From: Balanoglossus misakiensis | Lineage: Eukaryota > Hemichordata | Length of the DNA stretch: 64,000 nucleotides | Direction of reading: 5' to 3' | NCBI GenBank assembly: GCA_040954595.2 | Contig: CM082589.2 | Location: 2,046,001-2,110,000 of the forward strand | In this document: in pieces, positions 1-20,000 of the stretch | Layout: every line of letters starts with the position of its first letter | Position numbering within the stretch: position 1 is the stretch's first letter | Position numbers and translations under genes: made by a program | The notes under the pieces: model-generated | Told to the model about the DNA's origin: nothing | The model's database searches: none | The model's input: the letters and a program-made list of their open reading frames with translations, nothing else

Positions 1-3000
1 ATGCGTGTGAATGCCTGGTGTCTTAGCGCATGTTGCTATAGATGGTCATTCGGGGGAGCCCTTCGGGCGCATTAGTCTAGACCCGGGCGGCTCATCGAAC
101 AGACCTTTGTAACCGTACACCGAGGGTCCAAATGAGAAGCACGGACAGGCAGTCACGAACCCCGGTCAACGTGCAAGATGTTGGTTCGATTTAGTGAGGC
201 GGGTCTCAAGCTCCCGCTAGACCCCCCTTAAAATTGATATATCGCCAGTTTAATAATATTGACTTATATTTGTCGGACACGCCCGTGTTTGACAACACAA
301 TCGTCTTGAAGACTCGCGCATTTGCCCGTCTCGTATGACACGATTTCATTTTGCAACATGACATTAATTGTTTTTGGTTGACACGATGTACGGCGTTCTC
401 ATGCATTAAAACGTGGCGTAAAGTCATCGGATGGGAACCCCCCCCCCCCAACACGTCACGGCCATCTTGTGGCCTCGGGCAAGAAATAGCCTATCTCCAC
501 TTTCTTTTCTTAAAACAAACCATCAAGAAAAAAAAAACTTGCCGCTATTCTACTGTTCAATCTTATTCCTTGACGCGAATTGAAGACACGTTTTAACTAT
601 TACATGTAAGTGTTGGTCCCCAGATCTTGTTCTGTCTTCAGTGGTTATGCTCGAGTATATATTTATTTCACCGAACTATTTTTTTTCCTATCAAACAGGT
701 AGGACTCAATGTTTCTGTAAAATCACTCGAGCGTCAAATTTTACCACACAATGTTGTAGAAAGAAAAGCTCTTAAATTGTACATGGTCAACCAAAACAAA
801 TCAATACAAGGCAAAGCAAAACAAAACACGGGCAAGTCTCGACAATGCTTGACGTCAATCTCGTTGAACTGTCAGGCTCGTTTGATGTACAACTAACAAT
901 GTTGCTCGTCACAGCTATTAAAGGTGTAGTTTTCGCCCACTGAGCGTACCTGTGCCACGTCTTGGTGCTAAATTGTTCTCCTTTTGTGAATTGTCCGAAT
1001 TTCTAAGGAACCTGTCACCGGTCTGGGCCGTGGCCCGGTATCTTTGTGTTAAAACGCTTTTGTCCGGGGCGTCTTAAAGACTTCTTATAACGTCTTGAGA
1101 GAGTCGACCTCCACTGTCGTAAGATGATCGCCTCGTCTTCTTCGCATCCGATAAAAAAGTTGCTGGTTGGTACCCGAGGACCACCAAGGCCGCAGAAAAA
1201 CAACAGATGAACCGTCGCTGACGTTTCTGCCTAAATACACTTTTGATACGTTTCACACACAACCTGCTTTGTTTACAAAATATAAACAAACAATATTAAG
1301 AGCAAGAATGCGCCATATTGTTCTGTTCGCGGTTTTGGAAGTTGGCCAAACCGGAAAAGAGTCCATTCGCGGCCAAGGTCACAAGACAAACGCAGTCCTA
1401 ACCTCTCGACACACTTTTAACTGTCGATTCATTAAAAACTTCCAAATGTTGGAGGTTTTACTCTCAGTTTTACTGAAAGTCATCTTGAGGGAATCTGACG
1501 GCGTATCACTCGATATCCGAAAAGTAGTTTACTGCGGATGTTGTTCACGTGGCATTCCGTTGCCTGGGCAACAAGAAGCTAAACTGAACCGCAAGAGGGC
1601 GACAGACATCATTTTCCGCGAGTCGGTCAGGCCGTTGCAGTCTGAGAGAGACAGGTTGACCCAAGACCCTGGGCGGCAACGCAGTCAGGTGGGAACGGTC
1701 CGATCAGGCCCCAGGGGCCACGATGATTTATGTTTCAGATCGGCGTAAAATAGAGAGCAGCAGATAGTGTTTCAACTTAGTCGGCATTTAAATGTTAAGG
1801 TACTTGGAAAACACAATGAGAAAGTTGTTAATAACTCGGCTTTCGTGTCAAGACGTGCCGTTTTTACGCCTGTCTACCCACGAACAATCGAGCGACTGAC
1901 CGGCCGTAAGTTTGATGCATCGGTGGAAGGTTTCTCGGTTTAACCGCTTTTTGTGGGCGGAAATTAACGTAACCATGTTCTGTATTGATGCAGGGTCTTT
2001 CATAGTCTGCAACATGGTGTTTTTTTAGCCTGTGAAACTCGAAAGACGTGTAGAATCAAAAGAAACGACTTTACTATGGAGAGATACTGTTCTGTTATTC
2101 TAGTGTTTGACTGTGCGCCCAACTGATGCGATTCTCCCGCGGCCTTTACACGCATCGCTAGAGCGGAACGCGACTCAGATGGACTTCGAGTCACCATCAA
2201 AACAGAACAAGTCTTCTTTTACAGGCTAGTGTAAATACCTGCTAGAACCTGTCAAAATCTCAATGCGCAACACGCTCAAGGAGAGGGAAAGTATCCCCGG
2301 CATTTCCGTACAGTTTATGTTTCTGAGTGATCCGTCCCATCGGTAAATACCTGATACGTAGGACCTGGCGCATGTGTGGGTCAGCGGAAGTTTTCAAAAT
2401 TTCGCCCAACGTGGCGCGCTTGCGTTGATACCCCCGGCTACATACAACGTTGCCAGGGAACATCAAGCGTCGCCACGGAAACAAAGTTTCTCTCTCCCCA
2501 TCAGTTAGCGCGCACGCGCAGACCATCGAACCAAATTTAGAGTTCACGTTCAGATCATCTTTAGTGATTGATTGACAATTGCTTTTAAGAAACCCCTTTG
2601 ACATATTGGTGATTGTTGGCGCCATCTGAGTCGTGAAACGAGCGACCGTTTGTGTGTGAATTCGGGTGTAGCACCGGCGATGTCTGTCTTGGATGCTGGC
2701 CAACTTTTCAGAGGGACGATGGATAGTTGGGCCTTCAACCGAGGACATCGCCCAAGGAGGTGTTGGCATACACATTGTCGCCGGTAAATTATAATCCGCG
2801 AGAAACGCTACGTTAGCCTCAAACTTTTAAAATAGAAGTCTAATTACCGGACACGTCTACATTTATCGTACGTGTACCGCGAGGTGTTGTGGGGAGGGGA
2901 AGGGGCACCTGCGTGGCAGAACCATGGTAACGGACGCTAACAGAACTTCGACGTGAAATGTGTCCGTGCGATAGAGAAAAACGGGAACAAATAGCTGACA

Positions 3001-4055
3001 AACAAAAATTAACAAACCAACCAACCAACCAACCAGACCAAACTTAACCATGCCAAATCACAACAAACCAAACCAAAACAAGACAAATGAACGTGATATC
3101 AACTAAACGACATTTGGTATGCGTTGGTGGCGCAACTTCGCCAAAACTGTCGTTACCAATATCAGAGCTTAAGGAATTTCAGTTGAAGGCCAAGTTCACA
3201 TTCACATGCGATTGACCATGAATCTAGAACTAAAAATACCGCTAGGCTCTAATCTTTTTTGGGTACAGTGTCCCAGCCTTGAACTGAGAGGACCTCTTAC
3301 AGACAAGTAATACTGGTACTTAGACTGGCGTTTTTCGATTCAGTCTTCGAGTACTTACATTCGAGTTTGTAAACTGTATTGGCAGAAGCAGGTGATGATA
3401 TGTTGTATCAAGAGAGAGGGGGGACGGGGAGGGAGAGAGAATGAGAGAGAGGGGGGAGGGAGAGAGAGAGGGGGGATAGAGAGAATGGGATGGACAGATA
3501 AAGTGGAGAGAGACACACACAGAAATGTTATGGGCCAATGGCCGCAAGTTCGGTTGCTGTGTTACTTCCTCGCACTGTTCGTCATCGAAGGATGTAAGAA
3601 GGTCGTTTGGAATTCCTTGATACGGTCTAAAGTTATCCCTGTATAAAGGTGTCAGGGCCAGACGGAGTGTGGGCGTTCTCGTTAAGATCACTATCAGCTT
3701 CGTGTCAATCATGAAGACCAAAATAGAAAAAGCATTAGTTTATTTTTCTCACCGCAAACACTACTTGGGCCACGTTTCAGGAAAGATAATAGAGTCCTTT
3801 GTTGTTGATACTATGTGAAAGGTAAAACAACGCCTTTCCCGTGTGTGCTGTGTCTCACGCCCACTGATCAAGGACACGTATGCTACAGACCGACACGTCA
3901 CATAGTGTTGAAAAAATTCCCAAGCACAGTACCAGTATATGCAAAGGGCGCCCTCACGGATAAAAACAAAAGTCACACACTTTCATAACAATGATGTCTC
4001 TCTGAGTGTGTCTTGGATGATAATACATATACCTTTCTTTTCTTTTGTTATGCAG
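1..4055. other. No supported gene; probable intron or upstream sequence of the kinase gene
   Basis: I looked for the missing N-lobe of the kinase (glycine loop, VAIK lysine, alpha-C glutamate, HRD) in all frames and found no splice-flanked coding piece that matches. Open frames here, such as 1167-1748 on + and 2260-2775 on -, show no recognisable domain and no sensible splice context. The stretch holds a C-run at 438-449, a CCAA repeat near 3016-3037 and a purine-rich AG/GGGA tract at 3409-3487. Since the first kinase exon starts at 4056 in mid-domain, most of this is best read as intron. Confidence 0.5.
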
Positions 4056-10476
<6,421 letters not shown>

Positions 10477-13400
10477 TCCAAAACTTGAATGCAACTTTCC
10501 TCGACAGATACCAAACATATTTATTCTATTTATCTCCAGATTAAAGAAATATTTTATAAACCCGGTAAATTCCTTTGAGGGTGTTTATTAAGCAATAAGT
10601 ATCAGGGAAAACTATTGATGTCAATTCTAGCTTTATGACATTAATCCCAGATTTATGTCAAAGACTATAATCAGAAAATCTGAATTGGAAATTTGGAGGA
10701 AATGAAGACTTATAGGCTGTGACTGAGCTGACAAATTAACTTGTCAGATGTTTTCAGCTGTCTGATTATTTTCATCCAAAGTCAAAGTTGAGATGAGTGA
10801 AAAATAAAATGATGTAGAAAATGTAGTTGTCTTGCCGGACAAAAGTAAAAGAACAGACAATGCCAGAATTCCTTTCTTGTTCTTTCTCATCTGAATGTAA
10901 GATCAGGAACTTTGACACCTTTGACAGACATTTTCTACATCATTTTCAAACTCGGTTACAAGATAGGGAGAAATCCTTTACTATGCAATTATGGAAAGAT
11001 ATGATCATGACCAAAAAACAACAAATGCGGGATGACTACTCTGAAAGAAACTCTCCTAATGACAGAAACACCAAATATTACAACAATGGTGTTACCCTTA
11101 ACCTCCATGAGTGAAGTCATTGATATTACAAGTGCTTTAAACCCATGACTGCCATACTAGGCAGATGATCCCCCAACCTAAGAGCACAGGGCCGAGAGGA
11201 GGAAGGAACACTGGCCTGTCTGATTGAGTGCAAGTCTGACCCAGATACAGTACCACCACCAAGGTCTGTCTATGTCCGGGATGGTGCACCAATCGAGTCA
11301 CACCACAGTACAGATCACAACTGAAGTTTCCTTGAACTGGACTAACACAAGCTTATCCCAGAGATAGCAATGCCAGGCTATAACCCAGTTGGTATTGTCA
11401 CCTTACAGCATACAACTATTATCTTCAAACAACATGTTATTGCGTCGACTCGCACAATGCTGGTAGTGCCAGCACCAATGTAACAGTCATGTGAACACCA
11501 GGTGACAGTTCATTGGAAAACAACTTTCTATGAGAACTGGTTGATATAAATCTGAATGTACATGATCTATTCTTGTGTATTACATACAGTAATTCTCCAA
11601 TCAGAGAAGATAGTCTCCTTAGGATTAAATTTAATGTAATTTTTTTTAAAGAGTGTGCAATTCCCTTTTGAAAGATAATATATTTTTGGTAGCATAATAA
11701 GCCTGCTTTACATAGGCTCATTTACACAGCGCTATTTTATTGAATATTTGAATATATAATTCCAGTGGTGTTCATAGTGATTAGGGTATCTGAACTGGTC
11801 AAAACTAGATTGTGTACGACTAAACTAGAGTAAAATGGTTTTGGTCAGATGTGTGGATTATTGAAGTGTGTAACCCATCATTTGAGCTCATGATCAAATC
11901 AAAAGTTGTGTTTTAGTGATGTTTTGTTTTTGTTACTTTTTTTGAAGACTGAATCGTGAAGTGTTCCAAGGATAGACATGTGCGACGAGGCAATAGAATG
12001 ATTGTTTGCAAAGAGTTTGTTGTTTTGTTTGAGGTTGTTTTTACTTAGTTTTGTGATGACAGTCAACCGTTGTAGGAGCAGAGCTTTGATTCATTTGTAC
12101 TTTTGGCAGATGAGGGTTGGGAGGGAGGGAGGGAGGGAGGGAGGGAGAGGGACTGTTTCTGGAAACAGCACTTCTCTCAGACAATTTTCTACGGATATAT
12201 CTAAGAAATTTTATACAGTTTGTATTAAGAGGAGAGTGAAGATTTTTTTCCGTTTCCGTCCGATTTCCCTTCTCATTAAAGTTATGCACATTTGACCCTT
12301 TGTCCCGTCCAGTAAAGTGTACTAGTCCATTTTATTTATTCATACATTATAATGCCATATTTAACTTAGCAATATTTATTTCAAAATTAAGTGCTACATG
12401 TATTTTGAAGTATTTTTTTTAAACATATGTTTTTATATTTACTCAATCAGAGATAAACACACTTTTAATTCATGACAGAAATTCGAACTGCCAGATTTTT
12501 GAATCTCACAGTTAGTCTCTACAAAGAACAGGTTTTGGTTTCATAGTATAACTCGACTTATTTTCTGTAGTTTCAATACCAAAAGAGAATCAAGCACATT
12601 TACTATTGGGATCTGCTATTACATATCTTCATACATGAAACATTACCAACAAATTTCTACTTGATTAGGACTTATGCAGTCAATTAATAATACATTTCTT
12701 AACATGGGCAAGGGAAAGAAACCATGAGTTTTGTTGGTGAGAGTGTTTGTTTTGGGTGTTAATTTTTCTTGTTTGACCCCCTTAGGATGTTGAAAGTGTA
12801 GCATGGTTGTCAATCCCTCCTCAATCACGTTTGGAATTCTACAAATCCATCGACAACAACAATAAGGAGCACACTAAGGAGTATAACAAGACAGCCACAG
12901 TTGATACACTGAAAAAAATACGAAAATGAAACAAAGTTGCAACTTAATGGCTGCTGTCCCCCTAGCCAACTGTTTGATATTCAAGTTGTAAAGACATCGC
13001 TGTTTTTATTTATACCCCATTCTTGCCAGACTTTTTAGACCTTTTATGAACTCTGTAATGTTAAAATTTTAGTTGTTTATAGTTCAATGGGCTTTAAGTT
13101 TATAAGTTTACCCCACACCCACGGAATGTGACAAAATATGCAAATAAAATTGTGACTTTTTTCTTTTCAGAATACTGTTGTTGTAGTCTTCTTTGCGGTC
13201 GACGACTTCTCGTGTATTGCGATAAATATGCGACTCGGTTTCATTAAATGCTGTCTACGTTCTCTCGAATAAATATTTCCAGACTGTTATCAGCACTAGC
13301 CGACTTCCTTTCTCCTGACTTGTGTCAGCACTATACCAAATGGGCCAGGGCTACCCCTGTGACGTCATGCTTATATCCAACCGGACGAAGTCTCCACAAG

Positions 13401-14036
13401 CCGGATAAATCCATTGCTGGCCGAAGAAACGGGACTGCATGTGGTTCGTGGACGCAAAGCTGGCAGTCATAGTAACCACTGAAGATACTTTTAGCCAGAA
13501 AAACTAAGAAATATCACTGGTTTTTATAAAGACAGCCCAGTTTCTAGTGTATAAAGAATTGCACCAGTTTACGATTTGGTCACTAGATGGAAAATTACAC
13601 CATCGATTTCAGTTTCTGGGCTATAGCATTTCAGCTTGTCGACACCAAGCGAAATCATATACATGTATCTCGAATTCATCGAGGTTCGGCATCATTTCAG
13701 AAGTCATATCGTAGTTGGTGGAGCCGAGGGAACTGAAAAATCTGATTCCATTTTCCAGGTATCCAAAATTGAGTGGAGGAACTTTATATTGACAAGTCAA
13801 AAATCGGGAAGAAAGTATTCCAGATGAAACGAACGAAAACGCGAATGAATGATGATAAATAAAGTGCCTGGCACTTGTTTACTGTAAATGATCTCACTGA
13901 TTGGCGAGCCACTGCGCAAACTCGGTTTACAGCCAAAATCCTGATGCAGTTTATGTCAAAACAGGAAACTTGGCCAGACTGTGCTGACGACATCAAGTCA
14001 GGACTATCTACGCAGTTATCTCGAAATTTTTACATT
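10477..14036. other. Kinase 3' UTR and intergenic sequence
   Basis: The kinase stop is at 10476. Possible polyadenylation signals AATAAA occur at 10803-10808 and at 13143-13148. The first would give a short 3' UTR, the second a very long one. A GGGA repeat lies at 12119-12152. Open frames in this stretch are short and AT-rich with no recognisable domain. No separate gene is supported. Confidence 0.6.
12119..12152 (+). repeat. GGGA microsatellite
   Basis: About seven tandem GGGA units between the kinase and receptor genes. Several G-runs of three or more in series could form a G-quadruplex; that is inference. Confidence 0.9.
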
Positions 14037-17000
14037 ATGGGGATACCGCGGTTGTATCTGATTATACTAAATCTATCACTACTCGAGTTTCATGGTAAGT
14101 AAAATTGCTCATTTTTTTCTGTGTTTGTTGTCTTTCTCCGGGATAGTGATTTTATTAAAGAATTTCCGTGTCCAATGTCACTACCAACTCGCGGTACTAA
14201 GAATCTGCCAGAGATATCGTAAGGTTGCATTATAAGAAAGAATCACGGTTCTCTGGTAACTAGAAGAAGTATGTCGTGAAGAGTCATGAATAAAATCCTC
14301 CAAAGGTTTTTGTTTTGGTCCAAGACGTGTAGCTACTTCTACTGCGAAGTTCAATACTTTTTCTTGAAGTCCTCCTTGTACTTCCGCGTTGGCAAGCCAG
14401 TTCCGGTACTGGACCTTCACCCTTCCACGCGCAGTGGGATGATAACAACGGAATTGACAGCTCCAGTCTTGCCGAAGCAGGGATTCATCTTGCGTCTGCA
14501 AGACGCCGACGTCTGAAAGCAATAATCTTGAAACCGAAAAAGGCATTCTCTCACTTTTTCCATGGTGGCCAGATCCTGCGGATCGGTAGCTCGCGGCTAT
14601 GATTCTTAAAATGGGGCCGATGTCATCCCGGACCTGGATCATGTTACATTCCGACATAAACTTTGCGTGTTTTGACCCCAAATTGAAGCCATTCCAACTT
14701 GTCTAATTTACTGTGGTATTGAGGTTGACCCATTTTGGCTTCGGTCTCCACAAGAATCTATGCACCCCTCTATTCTATTTATCACCCTGACTTGTCCACA
14801 CCATCCCCCGCACACACCATCTGTCAAACGCTCCATCTGTTTATGGGGTTGTTTTTACGTCGATTGTTTCCTCATTCAATTCGGCGAAAGCGGCTCATCA
14901 TTCAGGAAGTTGGGAGGAAGAAGCGGAGAAGCGCTTTTCTTGTTAAGACCGACGGCGACGCCTATGAAACCACGATTCAATAAAAGTTTAACGAAACTGG
15001 CTGAGTGTCCTGAAAATACAAGTGACACGTCCACTGTAATTGGAGTCGCTTCCCCAAAACTGCCCGAGAGAGGTCACGGCAAGATTAGCTCGACTTTCGG
15101 TCACTTAACCCCTGGAAAGTCTTGGCAAAACCAATTTTGTCAAGTCAGTAAAAACATATACATGTACACTTCTCCCAAAGACATCACGTAACTGAAACCT
15201 TCTGTGGGGGTCGACATTGGATCGTAGTGACCCCGGGAACGGGAAGTCGTGACCCTTCTAGCCGTGAGACCATCATGCATGCTGTCGCTTTGCGTTGTTA
15301 GTTTGTTCTGCTGTGACGCACCACGGGAAGGAAATTAAATCTGAGAGCGAGAAGTATAAAAATACATAAACTTCTCGTGCAAGGCCTATTGAATTCTGAT
15401 AACCTCATCGCGCTTCAATGAATATAAAACCAAACAAATCTAGGCCACATCGCCCTACCCTAGTCCCATCAAATCCAATACAGCCATGTCCAGTCACAAA
15501 ATTCGCCCGATATACTGTTCTATGAGACCGTATTGCTTTCTGTTGACATGGCTACACTATCTTGAGAGAGATGCCAGTATAATGCCACTATGATTATGGG
15601 TCAATACCAGTACTTGTGTCACAGAGGAACCCACGTATCAAATCCGAAGTCATACCAGGTGTCCTCTCCTTAATATTCTATGAACTGCTTCTGTTGTAAA
15701 GGAACACCTGGGCAGATCATCCGAGGACCAGGTCTGATGTGGACGTCGGTCGGAAATGACCAGTCGCAGCTGATGCTGATTCCCGGCAGTGGGCAGTCCA
15801 TCTACACAAACACGACAGCGAGCGTCACGGTGAACACAAAGATACTGCTCTCCCAGGGCGCGTCGGTCAAAGCTGGCTTAGCAACGGACCACGCCGAGAG
15901 CCGCATCTTTTGGACCGATCCCGTCGCGAGGTCTATCTTTACAGCGTCTTTCATGACGGGTTCTGTCGGTGCGATTTACAGAGGCGTCTCGGACTTCGTG
16001 GAGGGCATCGCCGTTGACTGGATAGCCAACAAACTGTACTGGACAGATGCTTCGTACAACTGGATTGTTGTGTCTGACTATACTGGTGATAATGTCCGTA
16101 CACTGGTCCACACTGGTTTAGACAGGCCACGAGGAATTGCTGTAGACCCAATTCATGGGTAAGTCGACAAACCAATGTTTAGTTTGCTCGATAATTGAAA
16201 CTGTTACAAATCTGAGAAACCACAAATCAAAGCATTTCTTCGTTAACATACATAAGACTATTTGGCGGTGTTTAATTTGGTGGTGATGGTGATGATGATT
16301 TCTTCAATTGCAGTCACTTGTATTGGTGTGACCTTGGGGCAAACGGTAGGATCGAGAAAAGCAACTTGGACGGTAGTGATCGACGGATAATCGTAAGCGA
16401 AGCCACGGACAGTGATAAGATAGCTCAGCCCAACGGACTGGCCATTGACTTCGAGGAAAACAGGTAAGTTGTAAAAATACAAAATGGAACCAATCCTGAA
16501 TCCTCTTGTATGTAGATGTGGTTTGGTCGGAGACAGTGATATCCTCAAAGTTCAGTCAATACTTTTTCTCTATTCAAGGTTGTACTGGACTGACGGCGTG
16601 TTGAAGAAGATTATGTCTGTGGACTTGGGTGGTGATTCTTACACAGTGAGAGAGGTCCTCACGGAGAGTGGTTTCGCTTTTCCATTTGATATTTCCTTAG
16701 ATGAGGTAAATGTTCACCATGTAGTCTTCATTTTTTGTCTGATTGTTGTATCTTTATGAGCTATGCTTCCTAGCTATAGCATGGTATCTCTTGCTTGCTT
16801 GTGCCATTACCATTGGTGCGCTGCACGGCAAAAACTCATTTTGAACTTTTTCATTCCTGCAGGAGTTCTTCTTTGTCAGTGACCACAGCACTGGAAAGTT
16901 GTGGATCATCAGACGATCAAATATTTTGCATCGAGCTCAGCTGACCTTCGGAGGTTATAAACCTCTTGGTATGTCGTATTATTCGGATTGGCCACAACCA

Positions 17001-20000
17001 GCGGGAATAAGTAAGTAGGCGTAACGTCTTATAGGACTTGGTTGAAGATTTGGTGGATGGAGCAAAGTTCAATTGCCCGATATCAACTCCCACCATGACA
17101 ATAAATGAGTAACGCTCGTTCATGTCTATGTTTCAGGTCCTTGTTCAAATAATAACGGGGGGTGTCACCACTTGTGTGTTGGTGATCCGAGCGGCCATAA
17201 GTGTCTCTGCAATCATGGGTTTGTCCTGGCGCCAGACAACAGCAGCTGTGTTATTGGTGAGTAGTGGCTTCTTATAAATCATAACCTATTAACCCTATTC
17301 TAGTTTACATTTCATTATGAGCTCAATCACTTTGTCACGTGTTTACTCTTTGCTTTTTGTGGCTGCAGATACCCACTTGGTTCCAGGTCACCAAATCTTG
17401 TATTCTACCGGAAGCTCGGTGTGTCGTCTGCCAGTAGATTTCGCTCATTCCGCTGTACCTGTTACCGAACACTGCTTCATAAATGGACTTAACGCTGGAG
17501 CTATGGACTATGATTTCTACCAAGACATGCTGTATTTCTATGACGCGTCCAATACGTCCATCCGACGGGCTGTGCTTCGTGACGACCCCAGCATTGAAAG
17601 CATAGTGGCAGACGTTTCAAATGTCTTTGGTACGTCACATTCCGCTCTGAAACCTTTTTGATGTGCGACTGCTGTCTTTTTACATGATTTTGAGCTTGGA
17701 CACGATTTATGAACATTAAAATGTGTGCATATTGCAGGTATTGCCGTCGACTGGTTAGCCAACAATTTGTACTGGACGGATTCAGAACAGAAAGCCATTT
17801 ATATTTCGAGGTTGGATGGTTCCTACAAGACGGTCCTTCTGTCAGACAACATCGATGAGCCAAGGGGAATAGCCGTGCATCCTGGCGAAAAGTAAGATAT
17901 TTTGCCTTCACAAATGGCCTTTCAGCAAATTCAACTGCCCGCAGCTCGGACATTAACACGGATCCTAATGTTGCTCTGTCAAACCACACAGGTCTTTGTT
18001 TTGGGCCGACAGTGGACCGACTCCTCGTATCGAAAAATCAGCTTTGTCTGGACGCCAAAGGGATGTCTTGATCTCCACTAGCATCGTCGCACCCACTGTT
18101 CTGACGATCGACCACGTGTCCAACAGGTAAGATTCCGGCGATGGTCTGACATTAGATGTTTCCGTATTTTACACTGAAACTGCCAAGTTACAATTGGACG
18201 TTTGAACTATTAACAATATTACAACCTTATTCTAATTTTTGGGGTCAGACTATACTGGGTTGATCAAGGCGTGGTTGGAAAAATAGAATCCATTGGTACA
18301 AACGGTGAACAACGGAAATTGATTCAGATGGTTTGGACACCAATATATGGGCTTACGGTGTTTCAGGTAAACGTTCCTCTTCTAAATAGACCATGTCCTA
18401 GTGTACGGAGAATATGAGCGGTTTAGCTAAACCGCAGCAGTCGTTCTCGTTTTGGCTTTGGCTGGACCAGTTGTTTTAATTCACTCGTTGTATCGATGCC
18501 ACAGGACCATCTGTACTGGACTGAGCCGGACAATATCGTTGACTACAGCCACGTCGCAGGCAAACTGGTCCAAAGAAGGCGGCTTGAGCATTCTCCGTCT
18601 GCCGTATTGGCTTTTGATAAATCAAAACAGACACTGGAACCAGGTAACCACTATACACACGGAAGATATTTTAGATATTAGGACAATATGCGGCAGAGTG
18701 CAGTGTCGGTTAACCAGCGGCAGTTTTGGCCAATTGGTCTTTCTGTTAGGGTCTTGCCTAGTAAAGGAGTCGGATGTGGCACGTAACTTTATGTATGTCC
18801 AGTAAATTCATCTTGGCGAAATTCATGACTTGTGTTTGCTCCTGCCAGGACCGTGTGACATCCAAAATGGCGGATGCGATGAAATCTGTACACCCACGAC
18901 ATATGGTGCGGAGTGTCTATGCAGTGAGGCCGGAAGTGCGACATGTACAGTTGGTAAGTCTCTGACGCCGATCACCACAGCGAGTTGTACGTTTGCACTC
19001 CTAGGCTTTATAACGTTTCTGCTCGTAAGACAGTTATTCGGTTCAGTGGGACTGTGGCATAAAATGTAATTTTCACTTAAGCTATTCTTCTTTTCAATGC
19101 ACAACAGTTGTTAAGTGTCCCATGAAGTTCTTTTCTGGACAAACAGTCGAAGGTTGCAACAACACACCGGGGAACTCGTGCCAGTTTACGTGCGACGACC
19201 ATTTTGCAGCGACCAATACGACTACCCTTGTCTGCCAGGGCAACGGGCAATGGGATTTGGATACAACTTCACTGTGTAAATTTGGTAAGTTGTGGGCACA
19301 TTGGAAAACCGTTAAATACAAACAGTACATGTATTGAGGTTTTCATACAACACACATTTTATCACTACTTTCAGATATCACGTACGACAGTTTCCTACTT
19401 GTGGTTGATAAACTGCAGACTCCGGGCAAAATTTTCCATGTTGATCTTAGCACGCCAACTTTGGAGTACGCGCAGCTTCCTCTGACCGGCCTCACAAGCC
19501 CCATTGCCCTGGGTTACGATCACGTGGACAGCAAAGTGTACTGGACCGATATCGAGCTAAAAACCATCAGCCGAGCTTCACTCGACGGTCGAGATCAACA
19601 GGTTGTCGTGTCCACAGATGTGCAAAGTAAGCAGGGTTTATTTTTGATATGATGTGAGCGATAATCACAGCTTTAATTTTTCTCCATAGAGTTAACGCAG
19701 AGATTGGCGGCCATTTTGAATTTCCTATTTTTAGGCAATGTTGCTCTCTCATTCAAAATTTTGCACGTTGACCACCAATATTTATCTCAATTGCCTTGAG
19801 CAATTATACGAGGGAAAGTTTAAGACTTTGTTTTTTCGAGGCGCATTCTACCTTAAATCACACGAAATATTTTACCTCTGCAGCACCTGATGGCCTTTTT
19901 GTTGATGTGGACGGAAGGAAGATATACTGGACAGATACTGGACTCGATCACATCTCAAAAGCTGACCTGGACGGAAGTAATCGACGAACTATCGTCTCTA

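Noticed and set aside
627-896. Plus-strand open frame preceded by an acceptor-like AACAG near 699, with a faint kinase N-lobe flavour (NVSVKSLERQIL)
   Set aside because: No glycine loop, no VAIK-type motif, no matching donor or downstream partner in phase; the resemblance is too weak to call a kinase exon.
1167-1748. 193-codon open frame on the plus strand
   Set aside because: No recognisable domain, no splice partner, composition like the surrounding non-coding DNA.
2260-2775. 171-codon open frame on the minus strand
   Set aside because: No domain or promoter context; a frame of this length can occur by chance in 64 kb.
14181-14681. 166-codon minus-strand open frame inside the first intron of the receptor gene
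   Set aside because: Unrecognised product with no splice or poly(A) context; kept only as a possible nested gene to be tested by RNA data.
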